From Caballeronia grimmiae (GTDB taxonomy: Bacteria > Pseudomonadota > Gammaproteobacteria > Burkholderiales > Burkholderiaceae), in the NCBI RefSeq assembly GCF_000698555.1, contig NZ_JFHE01000039.1, positions 1 through 55,761 on the forward strand: a DNA stretch of 55,761 nt, read 5' to 3'. Below the pieces are notes generated by a model. That model made no database searches. It was not told where the DNA came from and was given only the letters and a program-made list of their open reading frames with translations. A program made the translations under genes and the position numbers. This document shows, piece after piece, positions 17,399 through 24,819 of the stretch. Numbering within the stretch: position 1 is the stretch's first letter; each line of letters opens with the position of its first letter.

Positions 17399-18475
17399 TC
17401 AGCGGGCGCGGGAATCGCGGGGATCGAATACGCGGTAGAGCGCATCGGTCAAAAGGTTCAGCGCGATGAACGTCGCGCCGATCACAAGCGTGCTGCCCAG
17501 CACGGCGTTCATGTCGCCGTTGAGCAGCGCGCCCGTCAGATACGAGCCGATGCCCGGCCACGAGAACACGATCTCCGTCAGCACCGATCCCTCCAGCAGA
17601 TAGCTATAAGCGAGCGCGATCACGGTCAGCAACGGAACCGCGATGTTGCCGAACGCATGACGCCAGATCACGCGGCGCTCCGGCAGGCCTTTCGCGCGCG
17701 CGGTCGTCACGTATTCCTGGCTCAGTTGTTCGAGCATGAACGAGCGCGTCATGCGCGACAGATAAGCGATCGAATAGAACGCGAGCACGCCCGCCGGCAG
17801 CGCAATATGCGAGAACGCGTTGGCGAACACGTCCCACTCGCGGGCAATCAGCGCATCGACCAGGAGACTGCCGGTGTGGGTATCGACCATGCCGTCGTAG
17901 AGCGGATCGATACGGCCCGGCCCCGACACCCAATGCAGCCGCGCGTAGAACAGCAAGAGCCCCATCAGCGCGAGCCAGAACACCGGCACGGAACTGCCCG
18001 CGAGGCCGATCACCCGCGCCACGTGATCGACGATACGGTTATGCCGCACCGCCGCGATCACGCCGAGCGGCACGCCGGCCATCACGCCGATGAACGTCGA
18101 CAGCGTCGCGAGCTCGAGCGTCGCGGGAAACACGCGGCGGATATCGTCGATGACGGGATTCGCCGTCAAAAGCGATACGCCGAGATTGCCATGCAGCACG
18201 TCGCGGACGTAGATCAGAAATTGCTCGATGAGCGGCTTGTCGAGGCCGAGTTGCACGCGCGCCGCCGCATACGCCGCCGCGGACGCGCGATCGCCGAGGA
18301 TCGCGAGCACCGGATCGATCGGAATCTTGCGGCCGATAAAAAACGTGATGGCGAGCAAGCCCGTGAACGTGACGGCGAGCATCGCGATCCAGCGTGCGAG
18401 GACAAGCGCCAGGCGCACGCCGCCGCGCTGCGCACTCGCAGCTCTCAGGCGATCGGCGAACCCGGTCACGCTCAC
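17399..18475 (-). CDS. ddpB: Dipeptide ABC transporter permease (DppB/DdpB-like)
   Basis: A 358-residue inner-membrane permease of the DppB/OppB type. The first membrane segment lies near residues 27-50, followed by the large periplasmic loop and five further segments. The coupling loop is visible as EYVTTARAKGLPERRVIWRHAF, and the C-terminal block VLTEIVFSWPGIGSYL is typical. The ATG overlaps the ddpA stop by four bases, so synthesis is coupled to the binding protein. The N-terminal 25 residues are longer and more basic than in E. coli DppB. Confidence 0.9.
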   Translation of the reverse strand: MSVTGFADRLRAASAQRGGVRLALVLARWIAMLAVTFTGLLAITFFIGRKIPIDPVLAILGDRASAAAYAAARVQLGLDKPLIEQFLIYVRDVLHGNLGVSLLTANPVIDDIRRVFPATLELATLSTFIGVMAGVPLGVIAAVRHNRIVDHVARVIGLAGSSVPVFWLALMGLLLFYARLHWVSGPGRIDPLYDGMVDTHTGSLLVDALIAREWDVFANAFSHIALPAGVLAFYSIAYLSRMTRSFMLEQLSQEYVTTARAKGLPERRVIWRHAFGNIAVPLLTVIALAYSYLLEGSVLTEIVFSWPGIGSYLTGALLNGDMNAVLGSTLVIGATFIALNLLTDALYRVFDPRDSRAR

Positions 18476-20073
18476 TGCTTCTTCAGATTGCGATACGACA
18501 CGAGGTCGTTGATCGGGCCGACCTCGAGCCCGGTCACGCCCGGCCGCGCCGCCACCTGCGACACTTTCTGGAACATGATGACGAACGGTGACTTCGCGAG
18601 CATCTCGCGCTGCATCTTTTCATACAGCTGGGCGCGCTTGGCCGTCGAGCTTTCCGCGAGCGCCGCGTTGGTTCCCTTGGTGAGATCCGGAATATTCCAA
18701 GCGTTTCGCCATGCGAGCATCTTGTAGCTCGACGCATCCGAGTTGTCCGGATTCCACGCGAAGCCCTGCGCATTGCTGTGTGGATCGATGTAATCCGCCG
18801 ACCATTCGCCGATGTAAATGTCGTGCGCCCGCGCGCGATAGCGGCCGAGCGTCTGCTTGTTGTCGCTCGGCACGAGCTGAACCTTGATGTTGCCGAGCGC
18901 GAGATTCGCCTGCACCGCCTGCGCGATTTCGCTATACGGATAGTCGTTGCGCACGTCCATCTTCACGGTGAAGCCATCGGCAAGACCGGCTTTCGCGAGC
19001 AGCGCCTTCGCCTTCGCCACGTCCTGGTGATACGGATTTTCGTTGAGCGCGCCGAGAAAGCCTTCTGGCAGGAACGTCTCGTGGACCTTGTAGGTCGTGC
19101 GGATCACGTTCTTCTGAATGCCCTGATAGTCGATCAGGCACTTCATCGCTTCCCAGACTTCGGGCTTCGCGAGGTTCGGGTTCTTGTTGTTCAGACCGAG
19201 ATACATCAGCGTCGCTTGCGGCACGGCCGTCGCCTTGATGACGCCGTTTTTCGAGAGCGTGTCGAGATCGTCGGGGCTGAGGTCGCGGGCCACGTCGATA
19301 TCGCCGTTCTGGATCATCAGCCGCTGGCTCGCGGCTTCGGTCACGTGGCGCAGCACGATGCGTTTCATCGCGAGCGGCAGCCGATAGCCTTCGAAGCGTT
19401 GCAGCACGATGCTGTCGTTCGCGGTCCACTTGACGAGCTTGTACGCGCCCGATCCGGCCTCGTTGGTCTTGAGCCATTCGTTGCCGTAGTCGTTGCCCTT
19501 CTGATGCGACTCCACCAGCTTTCGATCCACCACCGACGCCGGCCACGCGCCGAGCACGTTGAGCACGAAGGTCGGGGCGTAGCGCTGGTCGGTGGTGATC
19601 GAGACGGTCGTGTCGTCGATTTTCTTCACGTTCTGCAGCGCGTTGGCCTTCGTGATGCCGATGCCCGCGAGCACCGCCGCCGCGCCCTTGTCGAGCAGCG
19701 CGGTACGCTGGATGGACCACGCGACGTCGTCGGCGGTGAGCGCATTGCGCGAGTGGAACTTGAGGCCCGAGCGCAGCTTGAAGGTGAACGTGAGGCCATC
19801 GGGGCTGACGGTCCACGACTGCGCGACATCGCCGTTGAATTTCGACGGGTCCTTCAGATCGACGCGCACCAGCCGGTCATACGTGTTCGCGACGTATTCC
19901 TCGGGCACGAGTTCGTAGACTTCGCCGGGATCGAGCGTGGTGAATTCGTCGAGCAGCGTCGCCATCACGAACATGTCTTTCGGCGTGGCGGCCTGAGTCG
20001 GAAGCGTGTGCGTGGCCGTCAGCGCCGCCGCGAGCGTAGCCATCGCCAGAATTTTTCGCGCGCCGTTTTTCAT
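18472..20073 (-). CDS. ddpA: Dipeptide ABC transporter periplasmic substrate-binding protein (DdpA-like)
   Basis: A 533-residue SBP family 5 protein. Residues 1-28 are a Sec signal peptide with cleavage expected after TLPTQA. The mature protein shows the family start (FTTLDPGEVYELVPEEYVANTYDRLVR) and the block WTVSPDGLTFTFKLRSGLKFHSRNALTADDVAWS. AGGAGAC lies five bases before the chosen ATG; the frame remains open upstream but lacks a secretion signal in that context. It follows the VanX-like dipeptidase by 17 bases and would deliver dipeptides, by analogy D-Ala-D-Ala, to DdpBC. Substrate specificity is inferred from the neighbour. Confidence 0.88.
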   Translation of the reverse strand: MKNGARKILAMATLAAALTATHTLPTQAATPKDMFVMATLLDEFTTLDPGEVYELVPEEYVANTYDRLVRVDLKDPSKFNGDVAQSWTVSPDGLTFTFKLRSGLKFHSRNALTADDVAWSIQRTALLDKGAAAVLAGIGITKANALQNVKKIDDTTVSITTDQRYAPTFVLNVLGAWPASVVDRKLVESHQKGNDYGNEWLKTNEAGSGAYKLVKWTANDSIVLQRFEGYRLPLAMKRIVLRHVTEAASQRLMIQNGDIDVARDLSPDDLDTLSKNGVIKATAVPQATLMYLGLNNKNPNLAKPEVWEAMKCLIDYQGIQKNVIRTTYKVHETFLPEGFLGALNENPYHQDVAKAKALLAKAGLADGFTVKMDVRNDYPYSEIAQAVQANLALGNIKVQLVPSDNKQTLGRYRARAHDIYIGEWSADYIDPHSNAQGFAWNPDNSDASSYKMLAWRNAWNIPDLTKGTNAALAESSTAKRAQLYEKMQREMLAKSPFVIMFQKVSQVAARPGVTGLEVGPINDLVSYRNLKKQ

Positions 20074-20090
20074 TTCGTCTCCTGTCGGGA

Positions 20091-20654
20091 TTACATCAGC
20101 CGCAAGGGGCCGCTTGCTTCGTTGTCGATGAGCGGAAGTTCGCGCGAGCCCGGCAATTCGTAGTGCCACCACTCGCTGGCGATGTGCGTGAAGCCCGCGC
20201 CGTGCATCACGCCGAGCAACAACGTGCGATTGCGTTGCACGTAGATGGGCAAGCCGGCGTGGAAGTGGCCGGACTCGGGCACCATCGCATCGAAGCCGGT
20301 GCCCATGTCGAGATCGTTGCCGTGTTCGTCGACGAGCGTCAGATCGACTGCCGTGCCGCGGCTATGGTTCGAGCCGCGGCCGAGTTCGGCGATGAAGTTG
20401 GGATCGGGCAGAAAGTCCCACAGCACTTTTTGCGCTTGCGGCGGGCGATAGGCGTCGAAGATTTTCAGCGTCATGCCGAAGCTCCGCGCGATGCCGACCG
20501 CGCGGCGCAGCGTGGCTTCGGCGGGTTCGAGCAGCAGGCAGTGCTGCGCTTTGTAGATAGGCTTGCCGGTGAAATTGCGATCGGTCGCGTAGACGAGATC
20601 GATGTGAACGTGATGCGTTTCCGGAGTGACGTGCAGCAGACGGGCTCGAGTCAT
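20091..20654 (-). CDS. ddpX: D-alanyl-D-alanine dipeptidase (VanX/DdpX family)
   Basis: A 187-residue zinc peptidase of family M15D. The zinc motif SNHSRGTAVDLTL (SxHxxGxAxD) and the catalytic ExWH motif (SEWWHYE) are both present, as is FDAYRPPQAQ with the family arginine. It splits D-Ala-D-Ala, freeing D-alanine from cell-wall turnover; a homologue confers vancomycin resistance in enterococci, but here, as in E. coli ddpX, a nutritional or recycling role is expected. No signal peptide is seen, so it acts in the cytoplasm on imported dipeptide. It is the first gene of the ddpXABCDF-type operon. Confidence 0.92.
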   Translation of the reverse strand: MTRARLLHVTPETHHVHIDLVYATDRNFTGKPIYKAQHCLLLEPAEATLRRAVGIARSFGMTLKIFDAYRPPQAQKVLWDFLPDPNFIAELGRGSNHSRGTAVDLTLVDEHGNDLDMGTGFDAMVPESGHFHAGLPIYVQRNRTLLLGVMHGAGFTHIASEWWHYELPGSRELPLIDNEASGPLRLM

Positions 20655-20772
20655 GTAATCGGAATCCTGGCGTTTTTTGTACGTCTTTGTCGCAGCGATC
20701 GATGCGGACAACGCTAACCATAACCCGGACGAAAAATCCGCGAAACAGTTTCCGGCGATTGTTTCGCGTCGG

Positions 20773-21324
20773 CTAGGACGTGAGCGGCCAGCGCGCGAGG
20801 ACGATGTGCTGCGACCGCCCGAGCAGGCTGCGTACGAGCGCGAACTCGCGCACGGTCCATTTGATAGGCTCGATGCTTCGCCGCGCGATGCGATGCTCGT
20901 CGTAGAGCAAGGTCACGTGCGGGATGAATCGCGGATGCGATTTGACGAAGATGCCGGCGGTTTGCAGCGCTTTATCGAGCGTATCGACGAAGGCGGAGCA
21001 GGCTTCTGTAGGGTCGCCGGCGATGACGAGCGGACGTTTCGGGCGGCGTGAAGCGAAGGTCTCGAGGCGGTCGAGCTGGAGGTCGAAGGCGGGGGTCTCG
21101 ATGGATGACGCCGCGGCTCGCGCCTGTCCGATGACGTCGGCAGGAAGGCCCGCGAACGCGCCGAGGTAATGCAGCGTGATGTGCAGGCGATGAGCGGGGA
21201 TCGGCGGCGTCCGCAGCTTGTGTTCGATACGGATGCGCGCCGCCTCGTCGTGGATGCGCGAGGCGGCGGCTTCGTCGGGGTAGATGGCGAGGAAGAGCGA
21301 GTCGGTGAGATGGGAGAGGCTCAT
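20773..21324 (-). CDS. thpR: RNA 2',3'-cyclic phosphodiesterase / 2'-5' RNA ligase
   Basis: A 183-residue protein of the 2H phosphoesterase superfamily. Both HxTx motifs are present (HITLHYLG and HVTLLYDEH), and the N-terminal SLFLAIYPDEAAASRI block is typical of ThpR/LigT. The enzyme opens 2',3'-cyclic phosphates and can join RNA ends in vitro; its cellular role is uncertain. The gene stands alone, 118 bases upstream of ddpX and 37 bases from the left copy of the guaA-end repeat. That makes it the gene that would have followed guaA before the insertion. Confidence 0.88.
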   Translation of the reverse strand: MSLSHLTDSLFLAIYPDEAAASRIHDEAARIRIEHKLRTPPIPAHRLHITLHYLGAFAGLPADVIGQARAAASSIETPAFDLQLDRLETFASRRPKRPLVIAGDPTEACSAFVDTLDKALQTAGIFVKSHPRFIPHVTLLYDEHRIARRSIEPIKWTVREFALVRSLLGRSQHIVLARWPLTS

Positions 21325-21360
21325 GTCACGGACTCGCGTTCATCTTTGGGCTACGCCCTT

Positions 21361-21377
21361 ACTCCCACTCGATCGTC
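21361..21377. repeat. Displaced copy of the guaA 3' end (probable att site, distal)
   Basis: Seventeen bases identical to the last bases of guaA. Read on the minus strand this copy gives ACG-ATC-GAG-TGG-GAG followed by TAA, so it still encodes the GuaA C-terminus TIEWE with a stop, although the rest of guaA is 1.7 kb away. This is the structure left when an element integrates into the 3' end of guaA and rebuilds the gene end. Confidence 0.8.
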
Positions 21378-21598
21378 AATGCCGCTCGCAAGTTCACACG
21401 GTTGAAGGGATTGCAGTGATCGACATGGGTCTTTACCGTCGCTCTTACCGTCAGGAAAACATGCTCTTTTCTGGCGCGGGATTCGGAACAATTTGCGGAG
21501 CGCCGACCCATCCTCAATCATACCGAATAAGCAGCATGACTTCAGGCTCTTCTGCATTGTTCTCCAAGAAATGCCGGTGTTAGCACGAGGTTGCGCTG
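21378..21598. other. Low-GC flank inside the inserted segment
   Basis: About 220 bases with visibly lower G+C than the neighbours and no recognisable gene, between the distal att-like repeat and the end of the AbiJ-related gene. No integrase or transposase fragment could be recognised in any frame. Confidence 0.5.
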
Positions 21599-22966
21599 TC
21601 AGCTCGTCGGAACACCGTAGCGCTTGAATAGCGCGTCGAAGAAGGCCTTCACATCCGCCTTGGCTGTAGGTTCCTGCAGCTCCGCTGCCCCAAAGCGAAA
21701 GACTTCATATCCCGCGAGCTTGAGTTCGCGGTCGCCTTTGACCATCTGCGCATAGCGTTGCACGTCGGCGCACCCGGCGCCGTCCGCATAGTGGTGCTTG
21801 CCGTCCACTTCGATGACGACCCGCACGCCCTGTGGGAGCAGCAACAGGAAGTCCATGCGAAAGCGCAGCAGCGCATCCGGCCCGCGCTCCTTGACCGTGC
21901 GTGGGTCCCAGTGAAGCCATACTTCCGGCAACAGTGCGGGCAGGTTCGGCACGGCACCGCGGAACCCCTCGAAGAAGGCATCGAATAGCAAGGACTGCGG
22001 CGGGGAGTTGCGGGGCAAGCTGGCCCTGAGACGCGCGTACAGCGAGCGCTTGGCTTGCGTGGCATCAGCAATCCGCTCTGTATCACCCCACCACTGCTGC
22101 AGATCGTTCCAGCGCAGTCCGTCGTTGCCGATGGGACGGTCATAGACAAGCACCTTATCGGCATTGGTGACAATCTCGACGTCGTTGTCCAGCGCGTCGC
22201 GGAAACGTAGGTCAGGCTTGTCGGGTGAGGCGAAGATGAGATTCTTCGGTCGGCCTTTGACGGCCGCGTGCAACGAGACCATCGAGAAGACCGGGTAACC
22301 CCCCTCCGAATCCGTCTCGCGCAGCTCGACACCGCAATTGCGCAGCGACTCGTTGACGCAAGCAACGAAGTGGCGTTGCGCTGCCTCGTCGGGTCGCACG
22401 TCGGCCGAAGCCAGCCCCTCTAGAAACAGCGCAAAGCGCCGATCGGACGCATCATAGGCGCCCAACTGGTCGAACAGCGTTTCAGCAGGCCAGTCCTCCG
22501 GATTCCGATGGACGTGCTGCTGAATGTCCGCGCGCAACCCGCTGGGCTTGCCGCCCAGCAAGCTAAGCCAGTCATCGGCATCCAAGATCCACAACCGCTC
22601 CAGAAGGTCATCGAACCTCCGAGCATCCCCATACAGCTCTTGGCTGTTGAGTCTTCGAGCAACCTCGCGCCGATATCGCTTCGGGATCGGCGGACACCCG
22701 CTGTCACCCCAGAGAATGTCCTGAAGCTGGTTGCGCGTCGTGGCATCGGGTGGATGGCGAACCAACAGCTTGCGTGCAACCGTAGGCAGATCAGCGTCGG
22801 CGGCCGCCTCGAAGCTGGAGGTCATGCGGTCACGCTTGGAACCGTCAGTGGCGGGCACGGGCAACCCCAATGCCTCGCAAAGCGTCGGCAGCGTGGTATG
22901 CGTGCCGACGTCCTTTAACGCCATGATGAGCGGAGTCAACAGCGAGCGAAGTTGCGCGTAGTCCAT
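21599..22966 (-). CDS. AbiJ-related putative abortive-infection protein with C-terminal Vsr/DUF559-like nuclease domain
   Basis: A 455-residue protein with no signal peptide or membrane segment. Residues about 1-110 (LCEALGLP, SKRDRM, IPKRYRREVARRLN) resemble AbiJ N-terminal domains found in abortive-infection proteins. A middle region (about 170-360) is conserved in AbiJ-related proteins as I recall them. The C-terminus has the layout of a PD-(D/E)xK/Vsr-like nuclease: D372 in RMDFLLLL, then E386-V-D388-G-K-H-H, then D412-RELKLAGYEVFRFG. An anti-phage, cell-suicide or DNA-cutting role is inferred. It is a lone gene between the two guaA-end repeats, and its codon use is less GC-biased than its neighbours. 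No partner toxin, methylase or recombinase is beside it. Confidence 0.72.
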   Translation of the reverse strand: MDYAQLRSLLTPLIMALKDVGTHTTLPTLCEALGLPVPATDGSKRDRMTSSFEAAADADLPTVARKLLVRHPPDATTRNQLQDILWGDSGCPPIPKRYRREVARRLNSQELYGDARRFDDLLERLWILDADDWLSLLGGKPSGLRADIQQHVHRNPEDWPAETLFDQLGAYDASDRRFALFLEGLASADVRPDEAAQRHFVACVNESLRNCGVELRETDSEGGYPVFSMVSLHAAVKGRPKNLIFASPDKPDLRFRDALDNDVEIVTNADKVLVYDRPIGNDGLRWNDLQQWWGDTERIADATQAKRSLYARLRASLPRNSPPQSLLFDAFFEGFRGAVPNLPALLPEVWLHWDPRTVKERGPDALLRFRMDFLLLLPQGVRVVIEVDGKHHYADGAGCADVQRYAQMVKGDRELKLAGYEVFRFGAAELQEPTAKADVKAFFDALFKRYGVPTS

Positions 22967-23056
22967 TGGGTACGATTCAAGCTCGCAGCGTCATTTTAAA
23001 TCAATGCGTTACGTCAGTTTCTCGATAGCTGACGATAGTCCTCGAAGGACGCCAAT

Positions 23057-24640
23057 TCACTCCCACTCGATCGTCGCCGGCGGCTTCCCCGAAATGTCAT
23101 AAACGACGCGATTCACGCCCCGCACCTCATTGATGATCCGATTGCTCACATTCCCGAGCAATTCGTGCGGCAGATGCGCCCAATGCGCCGTCATGAAGTC
23201 CAGCGTCTGCACCGCGCGCAGCGCGACGACGTACTCATAAGTCCGCCCGTCGCCCATCACGCCGACGCTCTTCACCGGCAGGAACACCGCGAAGGCCTGG
23301 CTCGTCAGGTCGTACCACGACTTGCCCGTCTCCGGATCGATGGTAGTGCGCAGCGTCTCGATGAAAATCGCATCCGCACGACGGAGCAGGTCCGCGAACT
23401 CGCGCTTCACTTCGCCGAGAATGCGCACGCCGAGACCCGGGCCGGGGAACGGATGGCGATACACCATCGCCGGCGGCAGTCCGAGCTTCACGCCCAGTTC
23501 GCGCACTTCGTCCTTGAAAAGCTCACGCAGCGGCTCGAGCAGCTTCAGATTGAGCGTCTCGGGCAAGCCACCGACGTTGTGGTGACTCTTGATCGTATGC
23601 GCGCCCTTCTTGCCCTTGCCCGCCGATTCGATGACGTCCGGATAGATCGTGCCCTGCGCGAGCCACTTCGCATCGGTCAGCTTCTCGGACTCCGCATGGA
23701 ACACTTCGACGAACTCCGCGCCGATGATCTTGCGCTTCGCTTCCGGATCGGTGACGCCGGCGAGCTTCTGCAGGAACGCTTCGCTGGCATCGACGTGAAT
23801 GACCTTCACGCCCAGGTGATCCGCAAACGTCGACATCACCTGCTCGGCTTCGTTCTGACGCAGCAGGCCGTGATCCACGAACACGCACGTCAGCTGATCG
23901 CCGATCGCGCGATGCAGCAGCGCCGCCGCCACCGACGAATCCACGCCGCCCGACAAACCGAGAATCACGTGCTCATTGCCGACTTGCGCGCGAATCTTCT
24001 CGACGGCTTCGTCGATGTAATGGCCCATCTCCCAATCGGCCCGCGCACCGCACAGTTCGAGCACGAAGCGGTCGAGCATCGCGCGGCCCTGCACGGTATG
24101 CGTGACTTCCGGATGCCACTGCACGCCGTAGAAGCGGCGATCGTCGTCGGCCATCGCGGCAATCGGGCATGCGGGCGTCGACGCCATCAGCTTGAAGCCG
24201 GCCGGGAGGTCCGCGACCTTGTCGCCGTGGCTCATCCAGACCTTGAGCATCGCCTCGCCTTCAGCGCTCTTGAAGTCTTCGATGCCTTCCAGAAAGCCCG
24301 TGTGGTTCAGCGCCTGCACTTCCGCATAGCCGAATTCGCGCACCTTGCCGAGTTCGACCTTGCCGCCGAGCTGGTCGGCCATCGTCTGCATGCCGTAGCA
24401 GATGCCGAGCACCGGCACGCCGAGGTCGAAGACGATCTGCGGCGCACGCGGCGACTTCGCCTCGGTGACCGAGTTCGGCCCGCCCGACAGGATGATGCCC
24501 TTCGGCGCGAACTCGCGGATGAAGGTTTCGTCGACGTCGTACGGATGAATCTCCGAATAGACATGCGACTCGCGGATGCGCCGGGCGATCAGCTGGGTGA
24601 CTTGAGAGCCGAAATCGAGAATCAGGATTTTGTCGTGCAT
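23057..24640 (-). CDS. guaA: GMP synthase (glutamine-hydrolysing)
   Basis: A 527-residue two-domain enzyme converting XMP to GMP. The class I glutaminase domain has its nucleophile C81 in VLGICYGMQ and the His/Glu pair in VQWHPEVTH. The ATP-pyrophosphatase domain has the P-loop SGGVDSS, and the C-terminal dimerisation domain ends in PATIEWE. The start MHDKILILDFG is standard; an in-frame ATG 12 bases upstream is less likely. The last 17 coding bases are repeated at 21361-21377, and its present TGA stop seems to have been supplied by the inserted DNA. The gene order guaB, repeat-tailed membrane protein, guaA runs in one direction. Confidence 0.98.
   Translation of the reverse strand: MHDKILILDFGSQVTQLIARRIRESHVYSEIHPYDVDETFIREFAPKGIILSGGPNSVTEAKSPRAPQIVFDLGVPVLGICYGMQTMADQLGGKVELGKVREFGYAEVQALNHTGFLEGIEDFKSAEGEAMLKVWMSHGDKVADLPAGFKLMASTPACPIAAMADDDRRFYGVQWHPEVTHTVQGRAMLDRFVLELCGARADWEMGHYIDEAVEKIRAQVGNEHVILGLSGGVDSSVAAALLHRAIGDQLTCVFVDHGLLRQNEAEQVMSTFADHLGVKVIHVDASEAFLQKLAGVTDPEAKRKIIGAEFVEVFHAESEKLTDAKWLAQGTIYPDVIESAGKGKKGAHTIKSHHNVGGLPETLNLKLLEPLRELFKDEVRELGVKLGLPPAMVYRHPFPGPGLGVRILGEVKREFADLLRRADAIFIETLRTTIDPETGKSWYDLTSQAFAVFLPVKSVGVMGDGRTYEYVVALRAVQTLDFMTAHWAHLPHELLGNVSNRIINEVRGVNRVVYDISGKPPATIEWE
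23059..23075. repeat. guaA 3' end copy of the 17-bp repeat (probable att site, proximal)
   Basis: The 17 bases within the last codons of guaA that are matched exactly at 21361-21377 in the same orientation. Sequence on both sides of the match differs, which fits a site-specific recombination core rather than a longer gene duplication. Confidence 0.8.
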
Positions 24641-24680
24641 GGCTGCGGGCAAAGGCTAAGTGAACGAATGAGGTGTGTGC

Positions 24681-24710
24681 CGACGAGCCGTGCGTTCGCG
24701 CGGCTCGTCG
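24681..24710. other. Strong hairpin in the guaA upstream region
   Basis: A perfect 10-bp stem (CGACGAGCCG / CGGCTCGTCG) with a ten-base loop, 41 bases before the guaA start. Neither strand has a following T-tract, so it is not a typical intrinsic terminator; it may mark the end of the upstream message or form part of the guaA leader. Confidence 0.5.
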
Positions 24711-24819
24711 CCAATAAATCGACGGCCGGCGCGAAGGCCGACCGTACTTGTGTTTCCTGCTTGCGCGCGTCGATTCGACAGCCTGGCCGTCCGCGCCGTG
24801 AGTCTGTGCGTGCGCGCGT

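Noticed and set aside
20091..20654. Considered calling the VanX homologue a glycopeptide resistance gene.
   Set aside because: There is no vanA- or vanH-type ligase/dehydrogenase nearby, and the dipeptide transporter context points to D-Ala-D-Ala use as in E. coli ddpX.
21361..23075. Considered whether the 17-bp repeats could be ends of an insertion sequence.
   Set aside because: They are direct, not inverted, they coincide with the coding end of guaA, and no transposase or terminal inverted repeat is visible. Site-specific integration fits better.
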